Part shown: positions 1 through 11,704 of the stretch, piece by piece | Layout of the letters: each line of letters begins with the position of its first letter | Numbering within the stretch: the first letter of the stretch is position 1 | Assembly (NCBI GenBank): GCA_027924645.1 | Contig: BSBN01000494.1 | Location: forward strand, 10,001-74,000 | DNA: 64,000 bases | Origin: Cunninghamia lanceolata | Taxonomy: Eukaryota > Streptophyta > Pinopsida > Cupressales > Cupressaceae | Direction of reading: 5' to 3' | Translations under genes and position numbers: made by a program | The notes under the pieces: model-generated | Databases searched by the model: none | Seen by the model: the letters and a program-made list of their open reading frames with translations, nothing else | What the model was told of the DNA's origin: nothing

Positions 1-440
1 CAAATGGGGAGGAACAATCATTTGACTATGGGGGGCATTTCCAACATGTAACAAGAGCTCCAAGTTCATGTATCTATTAAGCTCAACCAAAAACACACTT
101 CTTTGTTGTCCTTACATAAGTTGTCGGTAACCTTCAAATTAAATTGTGGTTCCCTTAAAATTGGATTGACTAAATGCAACCTACTTAGCAATAATGTGAG
201 CCCAAATATTGCTGCACTAACTTTAGTTATCAAATATGAGAAAAAACTGAACTCCTTAAGTCAACTAAAATGGCATGATAGATTTCCCTGTACTTTGGGG
301 TGACATGAATGGAATAAAAATGATAGGAAGGAGAGAACTTTAAGTTAGGGTCCATTAACAATTATGGACAATCCCTAAAGTTGGGTGATGTGGGGCTGTA
401 GGTGAAATTAAATTTCCACATTTTTTAAAACTTCTACCAT
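1..440 (+). other. Possible upstream part of the LINE that follows; unassigned
   Basis: No conserved domain is recognisable. A short open stretch at 210-300 (ends WHDRFPCTLG) has the low-complexity look of the linker between endonuclease and reverse transcriptase in plant LINE ORF2, and lies directly upstream of the LINE relic on the same strand. It may be the continuation of that element beyond the window edge. This is inference from position only. Confidence 0.25.
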
Positions 441-3400
441 TATCTTAGAGCTCCGCCAAGCCATTGTCGCCTTGGAGGTGCAACCTTTCAACTTTGATGC
501 TTAGCTTCATGTGGCTTAGCTTTGCCACTAGAAGTAGGCTGCAAATGCCCATCATGCACATGGAGCCCAAATCAAAGCTTAACTTCATTGGCCCAAGATT
601 GGAGACAAGGTATCTAAGGAATTGTGTAGGCTCTATGTGTTCATCATACATCTCAAAGCATCAAGCAAATAAGGACAACAACTCTTCAATGAGCTACCAA
701 ATATTCTACAAGTCTTTGCCCAACATTATGAGCAATTTTTTGCTACTTAGGGGTATACTACAACTCAGAATGTTGTTTTGCAGCAATGCTTTGATGTGGT
801 TCCTTGTCAAGTATTCAATTCCTAGCATATTATTTGTTGTCAGCTTCTCACTAAAGAAGACTTGTAGGAGGTTGTCTTTTCAATGTCTTTAATGACAAAG
901 CCCCTAGTTTGTATGGATTCCCACTTGAATTATATAAAACCTTTTGGGATACTATGGGTGGAGATCTCCACAAAGTTTATCTAGAATCCTTTATTAAAAT
1001 TAGGAAACATAATTAATAAAGGGAATATCAAATTCATACCTAAACCTAGCAATCTTGAGGAAATTTACAATTGGAAGCCTATCACTTTGTTGAATGTCTC
1101 ATACAAGATTATTGTCAAGGCTCTTTCTCTTAATCTCATGCCTCTTTTCCCCCAACTGATCCATTAGGTAAACAAACTAGTTTTATCAAGTAATGATACA
1201 TCCTTGACAACATTATTGTTGTTTGGGAAGGGATGGAATGGGCCCAACATTCTCAAAAACCTAAAATGTTTATCAAAATTGACTTCACTAAGGCTTATGA
1301 CCACATTGAATGGCCTTTCATTCTTGCCATGCCTCAAGCACTTGGTTTTGGGCCCCATTTTATTCATTCTATCTAGATGTTATTTAGTAATACCTCAAAT
1401 TACATCACCATTAATGGGTAGAAATCCAACCCATTTGGGATTTTTTGATCCATCCATCAAGGTTGCCCTTTACTCTAGCACTTTATGTGCTTCTGACTGA
1501 AGGCTTTGGCTATCTCTTGGCCCATGCAGTTTCTAAAAAGCTTGTTAAGGGCATTGCTTTGTACAATTCTTCCAACCCATTGGTTAATGGTCATTTGGTC
1601 AATGATTCTTTCCTCACTCTTATTAAGGATGAAAATAATGCCAAATAGGCTCTTCTTTTTCTTGATGTATTCTTCCAAGCCTTTGGTTTGAGTATTCAAT
1701 AACACAAGACCTAGTGTTATAGGTAGTCCTTTCTTCCTAATCCTGGTTAGTTAGACAATTATGGCTAGAAATAAATTGATCATGGGGAGGTGTTTCATTT
1801 TTTGGGCATTCCTTAGATGCTTTTCAAGATTCTCTTGTTGCCCTTTGAAATTTTGTAATTGCCAGAATTAAGAAGAAATTAAGCTATTGAATTACCAAGC
1901 CTCTTTCTTTACTTGGTAAATTCAAAATTTGTTCTAAAATTTTGGTTGCCACTCATGTTTATTCCTCCTCTTGATGGGTACCTTCGAAGGACTCCTATCT
2001 AAAAGTTGAGAAGTTGCTTAGAGATTTTCTCTAGACTTATAGAGATGGGCATCGAGGGTTTTATCATGTTGCTTGGGAATTATGCTATCTTCCCATGATG
2101 CTAGTGGTTTAGGATTTATGCTTGGGAATTATGCTATCCATCATCAAGACATTGCTTTATGAGATAAATGGAATATCAAGGCCCTAGAAGGGAATGATTC
2201 CTAGAAAATTCTTATCAGGCATTGCATTCTTTCTAGTGTACCTTCTAGACATCCATGTTGGAAAATTCTTGACCTTTGTACTTTCCTCACCATGATGGAA
2301 CTTGCCTAGATTCAAGACAAGTTTGCTATCAAAAACATTTGGAAATCCTAGGAGTCTAGTAAGCTAAGGCTTATATGGGTGGGAAATGACTTCTATAATG
2401 GCCTTTCAATCAATCAATAATATATTTGGTGGTCTCCAGTTCTTTCTAGTCAAGACCACCCTTTGGCTAAAGCTCATTGGGTTCATGCCTTAAAAAATTC
2501 AAATAAGGAGCCATATTTCTTCTTGATCTTATTAATAGAGTTACCAAGAATTTCCTTTCTTGGCCAGAGGTCAAACTAAAATTCAAGATTTCTAATCACA
2601 ATTATGGGACATTTGAGACTATTAATGATGTCATTCCTCTTCAAATGATTCAAAAAAATAGGTTTAGGTCTTTCAAGCCCTGGTGGAACATTGGAAATGG
2701 TATCCTAACACACCATTTCATAATTACAAACCTTAAAAAGGATATTTTTGGCTTTCACCTCATCTCCCAATGGTGGATTAGTTAAACCAGTGCTGACAAC
2801 TTTAGTCTTCTCTTCACACTTGGCACTTCCAACTCTAGTCTATCTGGTCAACCATTCTTGAGCCTAAGTTGGATCACTTTGCATGGTGCATTCTCTACCA
2901 AGGTCTTTTACTTGGTTTTCACTTGACTCATTTGGGAGTTCTCAACCCTCGTTCTCCATTTTGTGGATAGTTCAAGACTCTCAAGCATCTCTTTTGGTTT
3001 TGCACTAGAGCTCAAGAATATTAGAATTGGATACATGATTTCTTCAGGCCTCTTCAACCTGACCCCTTTTCATGTCAAATGGTTTTCTTACAAGACTGAC
3101 CTTGTCTCCCATTTAAATATTCCTAGATTTGGCATGCTTTTAGGGTGGAAGTTCTCTTTATTATTTGGAAATATCAAAATTAAATAGCTCTCTTTTTAGG
3201 TTGTTTGATTGATGTTCATTTCTCTTTGTACACTAAAGTTGTGATTTTCTCTAATGTGCTTATGTATATTCAAGTGCAAGCTAGCAAGGTTGCACTTGAA
3301 GTGGCACATCTATAGGATCTTCTTGATCACTAGGGAAATGCCCCTTGCATGGCTGCTAGAGTTCCAGCTCTTTGCTCTTCCCCTCCTCAAGGGCACTGGT

Positions 3401-3890
3401 ATGGTCATAGATAATATGCCAGACAAGATTGAGGATCTTAGTCCCATGGCTCTTAGCCTCCAAGGACTAGGGATAATGTAACCCGTGGCTAGTCTCAACC
3501 TTCCCATCCACCATCCATCTCTTCTTATGGGTGTGGTGCTCTTGGCTAGCCAGATTCTGGCAAGTTTCCTCACCTAAAGCTAACAATTTCTCCTATTCAT
3601 GCTCAACAACCTATAAATGACTCTCCAGAGGAAGAGGGTGCTCTCACTAGCTGGGAGCTAGTTGATGATAGTTCAATCCTTGGTGGTGTTTACAAAAAAC
3701 TAGATGATAAAGACACCCCCTATCGGTGTTTCTTTAGTTGCTTAGTAGTTTGTTTATTTTGTGATGTTTGGGGTTGGCCCCATGTAGACTTTTGCCTTTA
3801 TTTTGGACTATGTCCTACATAGACTTTGAGGGTGTGCCTTTCTACCACCCACCTTTTTTGTTAATATAGTATTATTATATTTTTAGTTTT
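440..3890 (+). mobile_element. L1-like LINE, ORF2 relic (5' part missing or beyond the window)
   Basis: A decayed non-LTR retrotransposon on the plus strand. Reading across frameshifts, it shows in order the pre-RT linker (KIGDKVSKEL near 595, FAQHYEQFF near 717, KAPSLYGFPLELYKTFWD near 900-945), the reverse transcriptase (about 1020-1710), and the C-terminal region (PSRHPCWKILD near 2245, LRLIWVGNDFYNG near 2365). It ends near 3840-3890 with an A/T-rich tail. Plant L1 ORF2 normally encodes an AP-type endonuclease before the RT; none is visible here. Many stops and shifts make it non-functional. No target site duplication was found. The RT vocabulary differs clearly from the LINE at 8-14 kb. 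Confidence 0.8.
1020..1710 (+). pseudogene. LINE reverse transcriptase domain, decayed
   Basis: This is the core of the LINE ORF2 relic, the enzyme that copies LINE RNA at the nicked target. The pieces are FIPKPSNLEEIYNWKPITLL (1036 on), RYILDNIIVVWEGMEWA (from 1194, other frame), FIKIDFTKAYDHIEWPFIL (about 1268-1325), HQGCPF then LALYVLLTEGFGYLL (about 1457-1520), and GHLVNDSFLTL (from 1589). The catalytic box, usually [YF]xDD or HFADDS in this lineage, reads HLVNDS at 1592-1609, so the first Asp is Asn. At least three frame changes and several stops break it. Confidence 0.85.
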
Positions 3891-4355
3891 AAAAAGTAAT
3901 AAAGACTTTATTCATAAAAGAGTTCTACCACTTGCTTACTTTTAGTGATCATGATTTTTTTAGTAGTTGTGGGCCACCAAGTACCCACTAGCATTGCAAA
4001 TCTAATTAAAAATAATGAGCCACACTAGTTGCCTCATCACTTAATAAAGAATTTAGTTGCCAATATCTTCTTGGTTAATGTGTGACAAATGACAAAAAAT
4101 GACTTGTCTTGTGAAACTATTGTGAAGCACTCCAAATTACTACCCACTATTGACAATGACCTTGGACTCGCCATATTTCTACTAGTCAAATTTTGTTTGT
4201 AAATTATGAGACTCGTAGCCTTGGAAATTGACGGTCTATGGCTTGTTTTTACTATTGTGGTTGTGTTTTATAGTTTAAATTGAAGAAAGGCTATATGCAT
4301 TAATTTTGATATATCTTAAATTCTTTTTGTAAGTTAATTTTTAGTATGGTCACTG
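3891..4355. other. Unassigned AT-rich spacer
   Basis: This stretch lies between the LINE tail and the MITE. I see no coding potential, terminal repeats or known element in it. Confidence 0.5.
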
Positions 4356-4359
4356 GTAT

Positions 4360-4591
4360 CAGGACTTAAATTTGACAATCAACCTTGCCTGTTAGGTATT
4401 TTTTGTGATGATTATCTATTTGAGGTTTCTCTTCAAATACTAAGGCGTGCTTTATATATATAATTCTATAGAAAATTTTATGACCTATCTAAAATCTCCC
4501 CTTTCATGTGACATAGTCTTCCTAAAATTTTACTTGTATTTAACAGCAAAGATCCTTAAATATAGTTCTAAAACCATTAAATTTTACCCTA
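4360..4591. mobile_element. hAT-type MITE, older copy of the 13065-13334 family
   Basis: It matches the 270-bp MITE at 13065-13334 along its length. Shared blocks include CAGG.CTTAAATTTGA at the start, ACCTTGCCTGT, CTTCAAATA, ATCTAAAATCTC.CCTTTCAT and TTAAATTT near the end. The terminal inverted repeats are eroded: the start is CAGGACTTAAATTTGAC, while the end reads as AGGGTAAAATTTAATGG on the other strand. The flanking 8-mers do not match, so no target duplication survives. It has no coding capacity, as expected of a non-autonomous DNA transposon that borrows transposase. A 69-aa ORF inside is a chance opening. Confidence 0.75.
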
Positions 4592-4879
4592 ATTATTATT
4601 TAATATGTATAGTTAAATTAGCAATTAATTATAATAGAGGATTGAGGTTTGTATAACTTTAAATAGTAAATATAAAATTTAAATATTTCACATGAAAAAA
4701 TATCTTGGTTGCTGGGACATATTTTAATATACGAAAATTTATTTAACAGAGTTTGCTCCATTTCATTTCTTCACAATAATTTAAAATTGCACATTTTTTC
4801 TAATAATTTATTAGTAGTAAAGAAGATGTAGCTAACAACTTTGTGTGGATCCCAACGAGACTACATTTTTTTGTTTGTG

Positions 4880-5640
4880 CATTCTTTATCGTAGACTTTA
4901 ATATTCCTTTTGATTTGTAAATCTAGATAATCAAAACACAAACATGTTTATCAAAGTGTTTCCACAATGACATAGGGGTTAAACAAGGCTATCTACTATT
5001 GCCCACCCTATTCGACCTATATATTGACAAACTAAAAGAATGGATATATATATATATATATATATTAGGTGGTGACAGGGTCAAGATATCTAGTTATGTT
5101 ATAAAAATCCTCCTTTATGTGGATGATCTCATCACAACCTCTATAATAGTCCAAGGTCTAAGAGATCATCTGAATACCTTAGAACTCCTTTGTAAAGAAG
5201 TTGTGATGTAAGTCAACACTAGCAAACCTAAGATTTTAATCTTCTTGCACCAAAAGAATCAAAGACATATAAGCTTCATATTCGAGGGAAACCCACTTGA
5301 GATAGTGACAAAATAGAAATACCTAGTGTTGGATTTCACTATTAAGCTTGGTTGGGAAGTTTGAATAACAAAGAGATATCAAGGTGGATAGAAAGCACTA
5401 TACTATTGACAAAATAGATTTTAAAATGTTGATTTACAGTGGGTTATTAGTTGTGTCAATGGTTCTCTAGGGATGTAAAGTTTAGGTCAATGGTGCATCA
5501 AGTGTAAATGGAAGCAAATTGAGAGAATTAAAAATGCTTAATTGTGAGTAACTTCAAAATTAAAGTGTGGATCTTATATGAAAAATATTAGTAAAACATG
5601 TACTTTTCTAATAAGACAACAACTATGAATTTTCATTCTA
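4880..5640 (+). mobile_element. LINE fragment, same family as the 8.2-14.4 kb LINE
   Basis: A 5'-truncated and internally deleted reverse transcriptase fragment. VDFNIPFDL (near 4893) corresponds to VDFKKAFDT of the long copy. After a deletion comes DIGVKQGYLLLPTLFDLYID (about 4970-5030), the catalytic box LLYVDDLI (about 5113-5135) and LRDHLNTLELLCKE. Downstream FEGNPLEIV and KWKQIERIK (near 5510) match the C-terminal region of the long copy. A (TA)n tract interrupts the region between the RT motifs. Stops and the deletion make it inactive. Confidence 0.8.
5044..5066. repeat. (AT)n microsatellite, about 11 units
   Basis: A pure alternating AT run that reads in frame as a Tyr-Ile repeat inside the LINE fragment. 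It replaces the residues between LYIDKL and the VKISSYVIK segment. Confidence 0.9.
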
Positions 5641-8180
5641 AACTATATAAAGAAAAAAGAGAACATAGGGGAGGATAGGTGGCCAAAGGCAATAATGGGA
5701 GGTAGGCCTAGAATTTGATAGTCGCCTTTTCTTATCATATGAAAATTTTATGATCATTTAGTCATTTAACTGCCTTTCAATTGATTTTTTTAAGAGAAAT
5801 ATACATTTTGTCAAAAAAATGTTCAATTTATCAAAAAAAAAAGAAGAAGTTAAATATGTAGAATTCCTTTTAAATACTTCCCTCATCACTTACCCTCAAA
5901 GACTAGAATATGTTGAACTGAATCCAAGCCTTTCTTAAATGAAATCAATTTATTGTGAAGCAAAGTTGTGAATGTTGATAGGTCTATATGCATAAATTGT
6001 TATAGATAGATGGAAAAATCAAGATGTTGTCGATGGTTACAAAGTAAAAAAAAATGGATGGCGCAAAAGTGTCATGGTGGCACATTGAAGGAGAATAAAA
6101 ATTATTTCTACCTAGATTTAGTATGTGGTGCGTAATAGAGGAGTAAAGATGAGAGAAATGCTAAGGAAATTTCGCATGGTAATAGTTGTGCAACTAAAGA
6201 AAAATTAGAACTAACATCTAATAATCAAGATCATAATGACAATAAATCCTAGAAATCAAACTTTGGTGCCAATTGATCTAATATGCATTGTAAAGTTTGC
6301 TAAAGAATTATTTTTCAACTCCTTACAAACATTCAAGATAATTTTATATTTTAAGAGTTAAAACATTCTAAAAAGAAAAAAATGTTTATATTCTATCTTT
6401 GAAAAATATATTCTAAATTAATATGTATTTCTATAAGAAATATTATAGATGATATATATTATAAATTAGAATACTATATTATATTTCCCTATAATAGATT
6501 TTTATAGTTTACTAATAATTTAAAGTGCCATATACGATTATATAAAAATATAACAAGTCAAATTATACCGTCTTTAATAAAATCTAAAATTGTAAAATAT
6601 AGTCTAAAATTGAAAAAAGATATAAAATTGAAAACCATGGTCCAAAGACCATAAAATTTTAGACTTGATGGGAGGAAATGAATATAAAAAAAGGATGTGG
6701 TTGAAACATATGAAAGATTAATCATCAATATTGATCAATAGGGATATAAAAAATAATCGACTAATGGGCATAATGTGAAACTGATGAAAGATCGAGACTT
6801 TTCTGCTTAATCTTCAAACAAGTGGTTAAGACAAGAAGTTTCTAAGTATTTAATAAGTGCCACATAGTGGCGAGTGCCTACCTTTGAAGTATTGCAATAA
6901 TAGTATTTGTTTTGTAATTGATAAATAAACTATGACACATCAATTGTGAAGTCAAATGGATACCACTTTGAAATCAAAGACACAAGGTAGCTTAGAGCTA
7001 GATTTTTGCAAGCCGAATCTATGACGATTAAACATGGTTGATGAAAATTATAATTGTCAAGGCTAAACTTGACTCCAAGTTTGATTCTTACTTGAGAGAT
7101 TTATGACTAACATAGTTGAAAAAATATAATTATTAATACTATTATCAAAATTTTAAATTCTAATTAAAAATTAATATATATAATTTATATTTTAAAAATA
7201 TAAAAAATAAATTGAACAAACAAAATAAGTCTTAAGTAAATAAAATAATTCCTAAATAGTTCTAGAAAAAACTCAAGTAAATAAAATAACTTGTATGTAA
7301 AAATGTAAATAAAATAAAATAATTCTTAAGTAAATATAAATAACTTAAAATAAAAATAAACATTGTAAATAGAATAAAATAGCCTTTTGTCATTGTTGCA
7401 GTGAGCAATTTGTGGCCAACAACTAATTGGAGGGCAATGGAGAGCAACTTGTCCTCCCATTAGCTAGTGGCCTCGATTTGGTTGTTGGCTTGGCGATAGC
7501 CGGTTTCACCTTCTAGCATGTAGTGCATAACCTGCTCAAATGATCCTCGCAAATTCAATGTATTATGTTCAGCTACTCGTGCCCTTGGGTTGCGTGAGTG
7601 GTCTTTGTTTTTTTATGGTGCTATCCATCCACCCTTATGATGCCGCATCATTTTGATGTGACATAGAACTATATCATAATGGTAGAAATAAAAAAATGTA
7701 GTTTGGAATTGTTGAATAGTTTTTTGAGAAAATGGATCTACATGATTATCATAATGTTGAATAGTCTTTTGATGCTAATAGGTTCTGGATCACATCACAT
7801 GATTATGATAATGTTGAATAGTTTTTAAAAAAATGCCTCACAATTAAACTCTGTTGAATGGAATTGCCCCTATAGGACTTTGAACACCATTTCCAAGTGC
7901 AAAATTGATTATCACACTATACTTTTTTTGTTCTCAGAGAGCATGGGGAAGCACTAGACATTAAGACTATCTATCATTTCTATTCCATGCTCAAAAATTC
8001 CTTAATTTTAATGGATTTTATGAGTCATGTAAGGAGATTTATTTTAGTTGGGTGGGTAGGATACATACTCTAACCAAATAGTCTACATGAATTTCATGAG
8101 AATGAGAAAACTTAATCCAATTGCATTCATGTATGATGTTCATATGTCATGGGTTGGTGATTAAAAATACTTCAATAAAA
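5641..8180. other. Unassigned AT-rich stretch
   Basis: No domain, long ORF, terminal repeat or RNA gene is visible. A short near-duplication (ATAATGTTGAATAGT, near 7750 and 7811) and an A/T-rich block near 7195-7390 are the only structure. It is probably ancient transposon sequence beyond recognition. Confidence 0.5.
7195..7390. repeat. AT-rich degenerate repeat of a TAAATAAAATAA-like motif
   Basis: Variants of AAGTAAATAAAATAA recur irregularly across about 200 bases, for example near 7235, 7272, 7306 and 7330. The array is imperfect and of low complexity. It also accounts for a 61-residue minus-strand ORF, which is not a gene. Confidence 0.6.
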
Positions 8181-8394
8181 ATTTATTTCCACTCTTGGAG
8201 CGGCAGTAAAAACCTAGAATCAATGCCGACGGTAAAAACCTACAACTTGTGACCTATCTCGGCAGAAGCTCCTTACTATTGGACCTTGAGAAACATGACG
8301 CGAGCTTTCAAGAGTTTTGGTCGGGTCTACACAAAGGTGGAAGGCGGGACTGGGGCTAGGTTTTACAAGATGACACTGACATCAAACATGCAAG

Positions 8395-9491
8395 AAAGAG
8401 GAGATTCACAACTATCTATCTGAAAACAACACATAAGACCCTGGTAGACGCAATAGAGAATCAACAAAAATAAGAAGATCAAAATGAGCAAGATAAAGGA
8501 AAAGGAAAGGTGAGTTCAATGTTTCACTCAGAAGTAGACGCAAAGAAAACTAGGGATACAAACCAACCAGCAGGTAATGAGGATAGGGTTGAAGGTATTT
8601 AAGACCACACTGATATTTATAGTCCTAATATGACACCACTAACATGGTCCTTAGAGTTGTATGTCAGTGAGCCAATGATCCCGAAAAAGAGACTTCAGTC
8701 CCTTGAAAAAAGGAGCCAAGTCGAGGACAACAAGTGGAAAGAGGTCATAGAATCTAAGCATAAATTAACAAGGGAAAATGAAGTACTTAAAGAGCATGTC
8801 AATAATTTACAAAACACCATGGCAAGAGGCGAGAAATAATTGATGGAGATAAGGCAGTTGCTAGACCAAATGAAAACAATAGAAGAAGTTAAGACAAAAG
8901 TAGTTGAAGGAAGCACTGGTTGTCAAATAAAAGAGATCCAATCAGCGATGGCTAGCATAGAGATAAAAAGAAAAATAATTAAGAGAATAAATAGAAGAGG
9001 CTAAATCCTAGGCTCAAGTAGTGAAAGGACCTTCAGACACGCAAAGGGAACTCATAGAAAAATAGGTCAGAAGACAGATAAGAGAAGAAAAGGACATAAA
9101 TGATAGGGCTATCAATATCATTATAAAAGGACTAAAAGATTATGGTGAGAAGGAAGTCACAAAAGAGTTGACAAGAGACTTTTTTAAAGATCAAACGCAA
9201 TGGAAAAGAGGCATACATCAAGCAAATAGGATTGGAAGATGGATAGGAGATGGAAAAAATAGACATGTAAGACTCACCTTGTAGAACATAGAGGACAAAA
9301 GCATGATACTAAGGAATAAAAGATTTCTTAGAGGTACACAAATTTACATTGATGAGGACCTAACCATAGTGCAACAACAAGAAAGGCAGAAAGAATGGGA
9401 AAAAGTAAAGGCAACAAGAGATGCGAGAAAATGGGCTTGGCTACAAAATGGCAAAGCCCAAATGAGTGATAGAATGGCATACATGAAATAG
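8395..9491 (+). pseudogene. LINE ORF1 (coiled coil, RRM-like, C-terminal domain), decayed
   Basis: LINE ORF1 proteins bind element RNA as trimers and act as chaperones. About 8630-8970 is rich in Lys/Glu heptads (KRLQSLEKRSQ, NEVLKEHVNNLQ), a coiled coil. About 9105-9300 carries the RRM-like part (INIIIKGLKDYGEKEV, IHQANRIGR, RHVRLTL). Residues near 9310-9460 match the C-terminal domain (FLRGTQIYIDEDL, KEWEKVKATRDARKWAWLQN). Several in-frame stops break it. The type resembles L1 ORF1p of animals and algae. That match is from motif memory, not a search. Confidence 0.7.
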
Positions 9492-9499
9492 GAATTCAG

Positions 9500-10350
9500 G
9501 CCCCCCCAAGAATATTTGATAGTGGTAAGATGGAATTGTAGAGGGTATCCATGGAGAAGAGGACCTAGGTAGGGGCCCATAACCGAAGGAAAGGATATTA
9601 TCATCCTTACATAGACTCATGAGCATGATGGGTGTAAGATTGTAGAATTTGAGGGGTATAAAAAAGCTTCAGTGTGGAATGAAAGGACCGACAGTGGCAA
9701 AGGGCATGGTGGGGTTGCAGTTCTAATCAAAGAAGAATGGGGCAACTTTGTAAAAGTGGAGAAAGAAGACCCAAACAAGAAGTTCATATGGATAAAAATT
9801 ACAGAAATCAAGTCATGATAAGGATGACAGCATGTTACTTCACTCCAAAGGGATCAATATCTTATACAAAAATGAATCCAAATCGAGAAGATCCATATGC
9901 AACGCTTAAAAAAGACATTTTTGGTTTTAGTACCATGGTGGAAGTGGTAATAATTGGTGACTTTAATGCAAGAAATGCAAACAAACAAGCCCTCAATCTA
10001 AAAAGCAACTACATAGAGAAAAATAACCCTTCATGGCTAGAAGAAGAGAGTGATTAGCTTCGGGATAGGGTCTCACAAGATAGTAAGGGTATTATTTCAC
10101 ACTACAGGGCAAAACTTTTGGGGCTTTGTAGTTCTTACAACATGGTCATTTGCAACGGTATGAGGGCATGGCCAGAATCAAGAAACATCACTTGCAAAAC
10201 ATACAACGGCCAAAGTGTTGTAGATTATGTCATTTGTTCGCAGAGCTATACCTTGAAGTTGATGGAGGTTGTGATCGGTGACTGCCCTATAGAGCTGAAG
10301 TCAAATCATAATCCAATATATGTTAAGTTGTACATTCACATAAGAAAATA
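9500..10350 (+). pseudogene. LINE AP-type endonuclease domain, decayed
   Basis: The endonuclease nicks target DNA to prime reverse transcription. Visible motifs are RWNCRG (9520 on), a site where the family has LxETH but this copy has a stop in place of the catalytic Glu (near 9614), GYKKASVWNERTDSGKGHGG (about 9655-9715), IIGDFNARN (about 9951-9977) and SNHNPIYVKL (about 10302-10331, the SDHxPI-type motif with Asp changed to Asn). One frameshift near 9810 separates the halves. About 280 residues is the usual length for this domain. Confidence 0.85.
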
Positions 10351-10460
10351 GTAGGAAGAGCAAGTCTATCTTAACCAAAAGAAGACAACTCCCCAAGGCA
10401 AAATCCTCTTAAATCAAGAGAATTAGGAAATCTTTAGAGCTACAATCAAACAACTTTTTA

Positions 10461-10465
10461 GGGAT
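10461..10465 (+). repeat. Target site duplication GGGAT (left)
   Basis: GGGAT precedes the solo LTR and is repeated exactly at 11700-11704 after its CA end. Five bases is the usual target duplication of LTR retrotransposons. Removing the LTR and one copy rejoins the LINE. Confidence 0.9.
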
Positions 10466-11699
10466 TGTAGACACCTAAAATTGATTTGCTCCGCAAACCA
10501 ATTTCCTGTATCTCTATACCACCAATTATCCCTCCTATTAATTAAATAATTAATTTATCCCTAATCATCTACCCTTAACCATTTATCCATCCTTTGTAAT
10601 CAATTAATTCATTTAATTTATCACTATACTTTACAACACTATCCCTCATTAATTAAATAAATATTCTCAATATTTATTTAGTTAATTTGTCTATCTCCCT
10701 AATCCTTATTAATTAGATAAATCATGTTTATTTGATTAATCTACCCTACTAATCAACCTAAACCTAACCTAGTTGATTAAATAACAATTATTTAATTAGC
10801 TACCCTAGCCTACCTATCCCCTAGACCTAAATTAATTAAATAAACCCTTATTTAATTAATTTTAACCTCTCATTAGCCCACTCACTAATTTCCTCCAACC
10901 ACATTAATTAAGCTAATCCTCTTGATTAGCTTGGTCAAACCTTGCTTAACCCATCCTCCCACACACTTTGAATAAAAATCAATTTTTTATTCAAAAGGTC
11001 ACATCTTTCTTACATGTGTAAGAACCCATAATTACATGTGTCCTTGATTTGCACATCTACACATAAAGTGGAATTTTTAATTCCACTTCCTCCAAGAAAA
11101 TTATTTATTTTTCCTCATCCATCTAATCTTATATAATGCTAACTCTTCTCGAAAATGAATTTTTAATTCATTTTAATTCTCATCACCCTTCCCCATGTGA
11201 ATTTAAAATTCACATTTAATCTCATCCATTCAATATTGTTGATGAAATCTTAACCCTTGATCTCATCTTCTCATCTCAACCATTGATCTCTACTTTGAAT
11301 CCTAGTCATTGGATTCAAACCCCCCTCAAATGGCTTATAAATAGAGCCCTCACCCAAGCCATTTACATCACTTCTTCTTGCATCCAAACTATGCCAAAAT
11401 TTCTCTCATCTGCTCTCATAATACCCTTACCATGCCAAAATCATTCCTCATCTCCATAGCCAAACCATCTCTCATCCTCATCTCCATCTCAATCTCTATC
11501 TAAATCCATTATCCTCATCATATTGTGTTGAGCAAGCAAGGAGCAATCCACATTCTCTACCTCAACATTGGGTAAAACTAGGAGCTCTTGGGTGCAAGCT
11601 CCCCAACCTTATCAAAGGAGGAAGAAGATTTCAAAGATAACTTAGTGTTTTTGTGCATTTTGTTTGTGTTTTTAACCTTTGAAGTTTTCCTTGCTCTCA
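10466..11699 (+). mobile_element. Solo LTR, 1234 bp, inserted in the LINE
   Basis: It begins TGTAGACACC, ends CTCTCA, and is flanked by GGGAT on both sides, so it is a complete LTR left after recombination between two LTRs. It is AT-rich, with many TTAATTAAATAA-type motifs between 10540 and 10870. A TATA box (TATAAATA, 11336-11343) lies about 360 bp before the end, fitting U3-R-U5 order on the plus strand. The last part holds a 98-residue ORF start that runs into LINE sequence and is not a gene. No second copy of this LTR is in the window, so the superfamily cannot be assigned. Confidence 0.9.
11336..11343 (+). promoter_or_regulatory. TATA box of the solo LTR
   Basis: TATAAATA sits in the context GGCTTATAAATAGAGCCC, a typical plant core promoter. 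It would drive plus-strand transcription from the LTR toward the downstream LINE RT relic. Confidence 0.6.
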
Positions 11700-11704
11700 G
11701 GGAT

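Noticed and set aside
5641..8180. tRNA or small RNA genes in AT-rich spacers
   Set aside because: No A and B box pair, cloverleaf or conserved anticodon arm could be seen here or in the other spacers; Met-tRNA matches elsewhere are primer sites.
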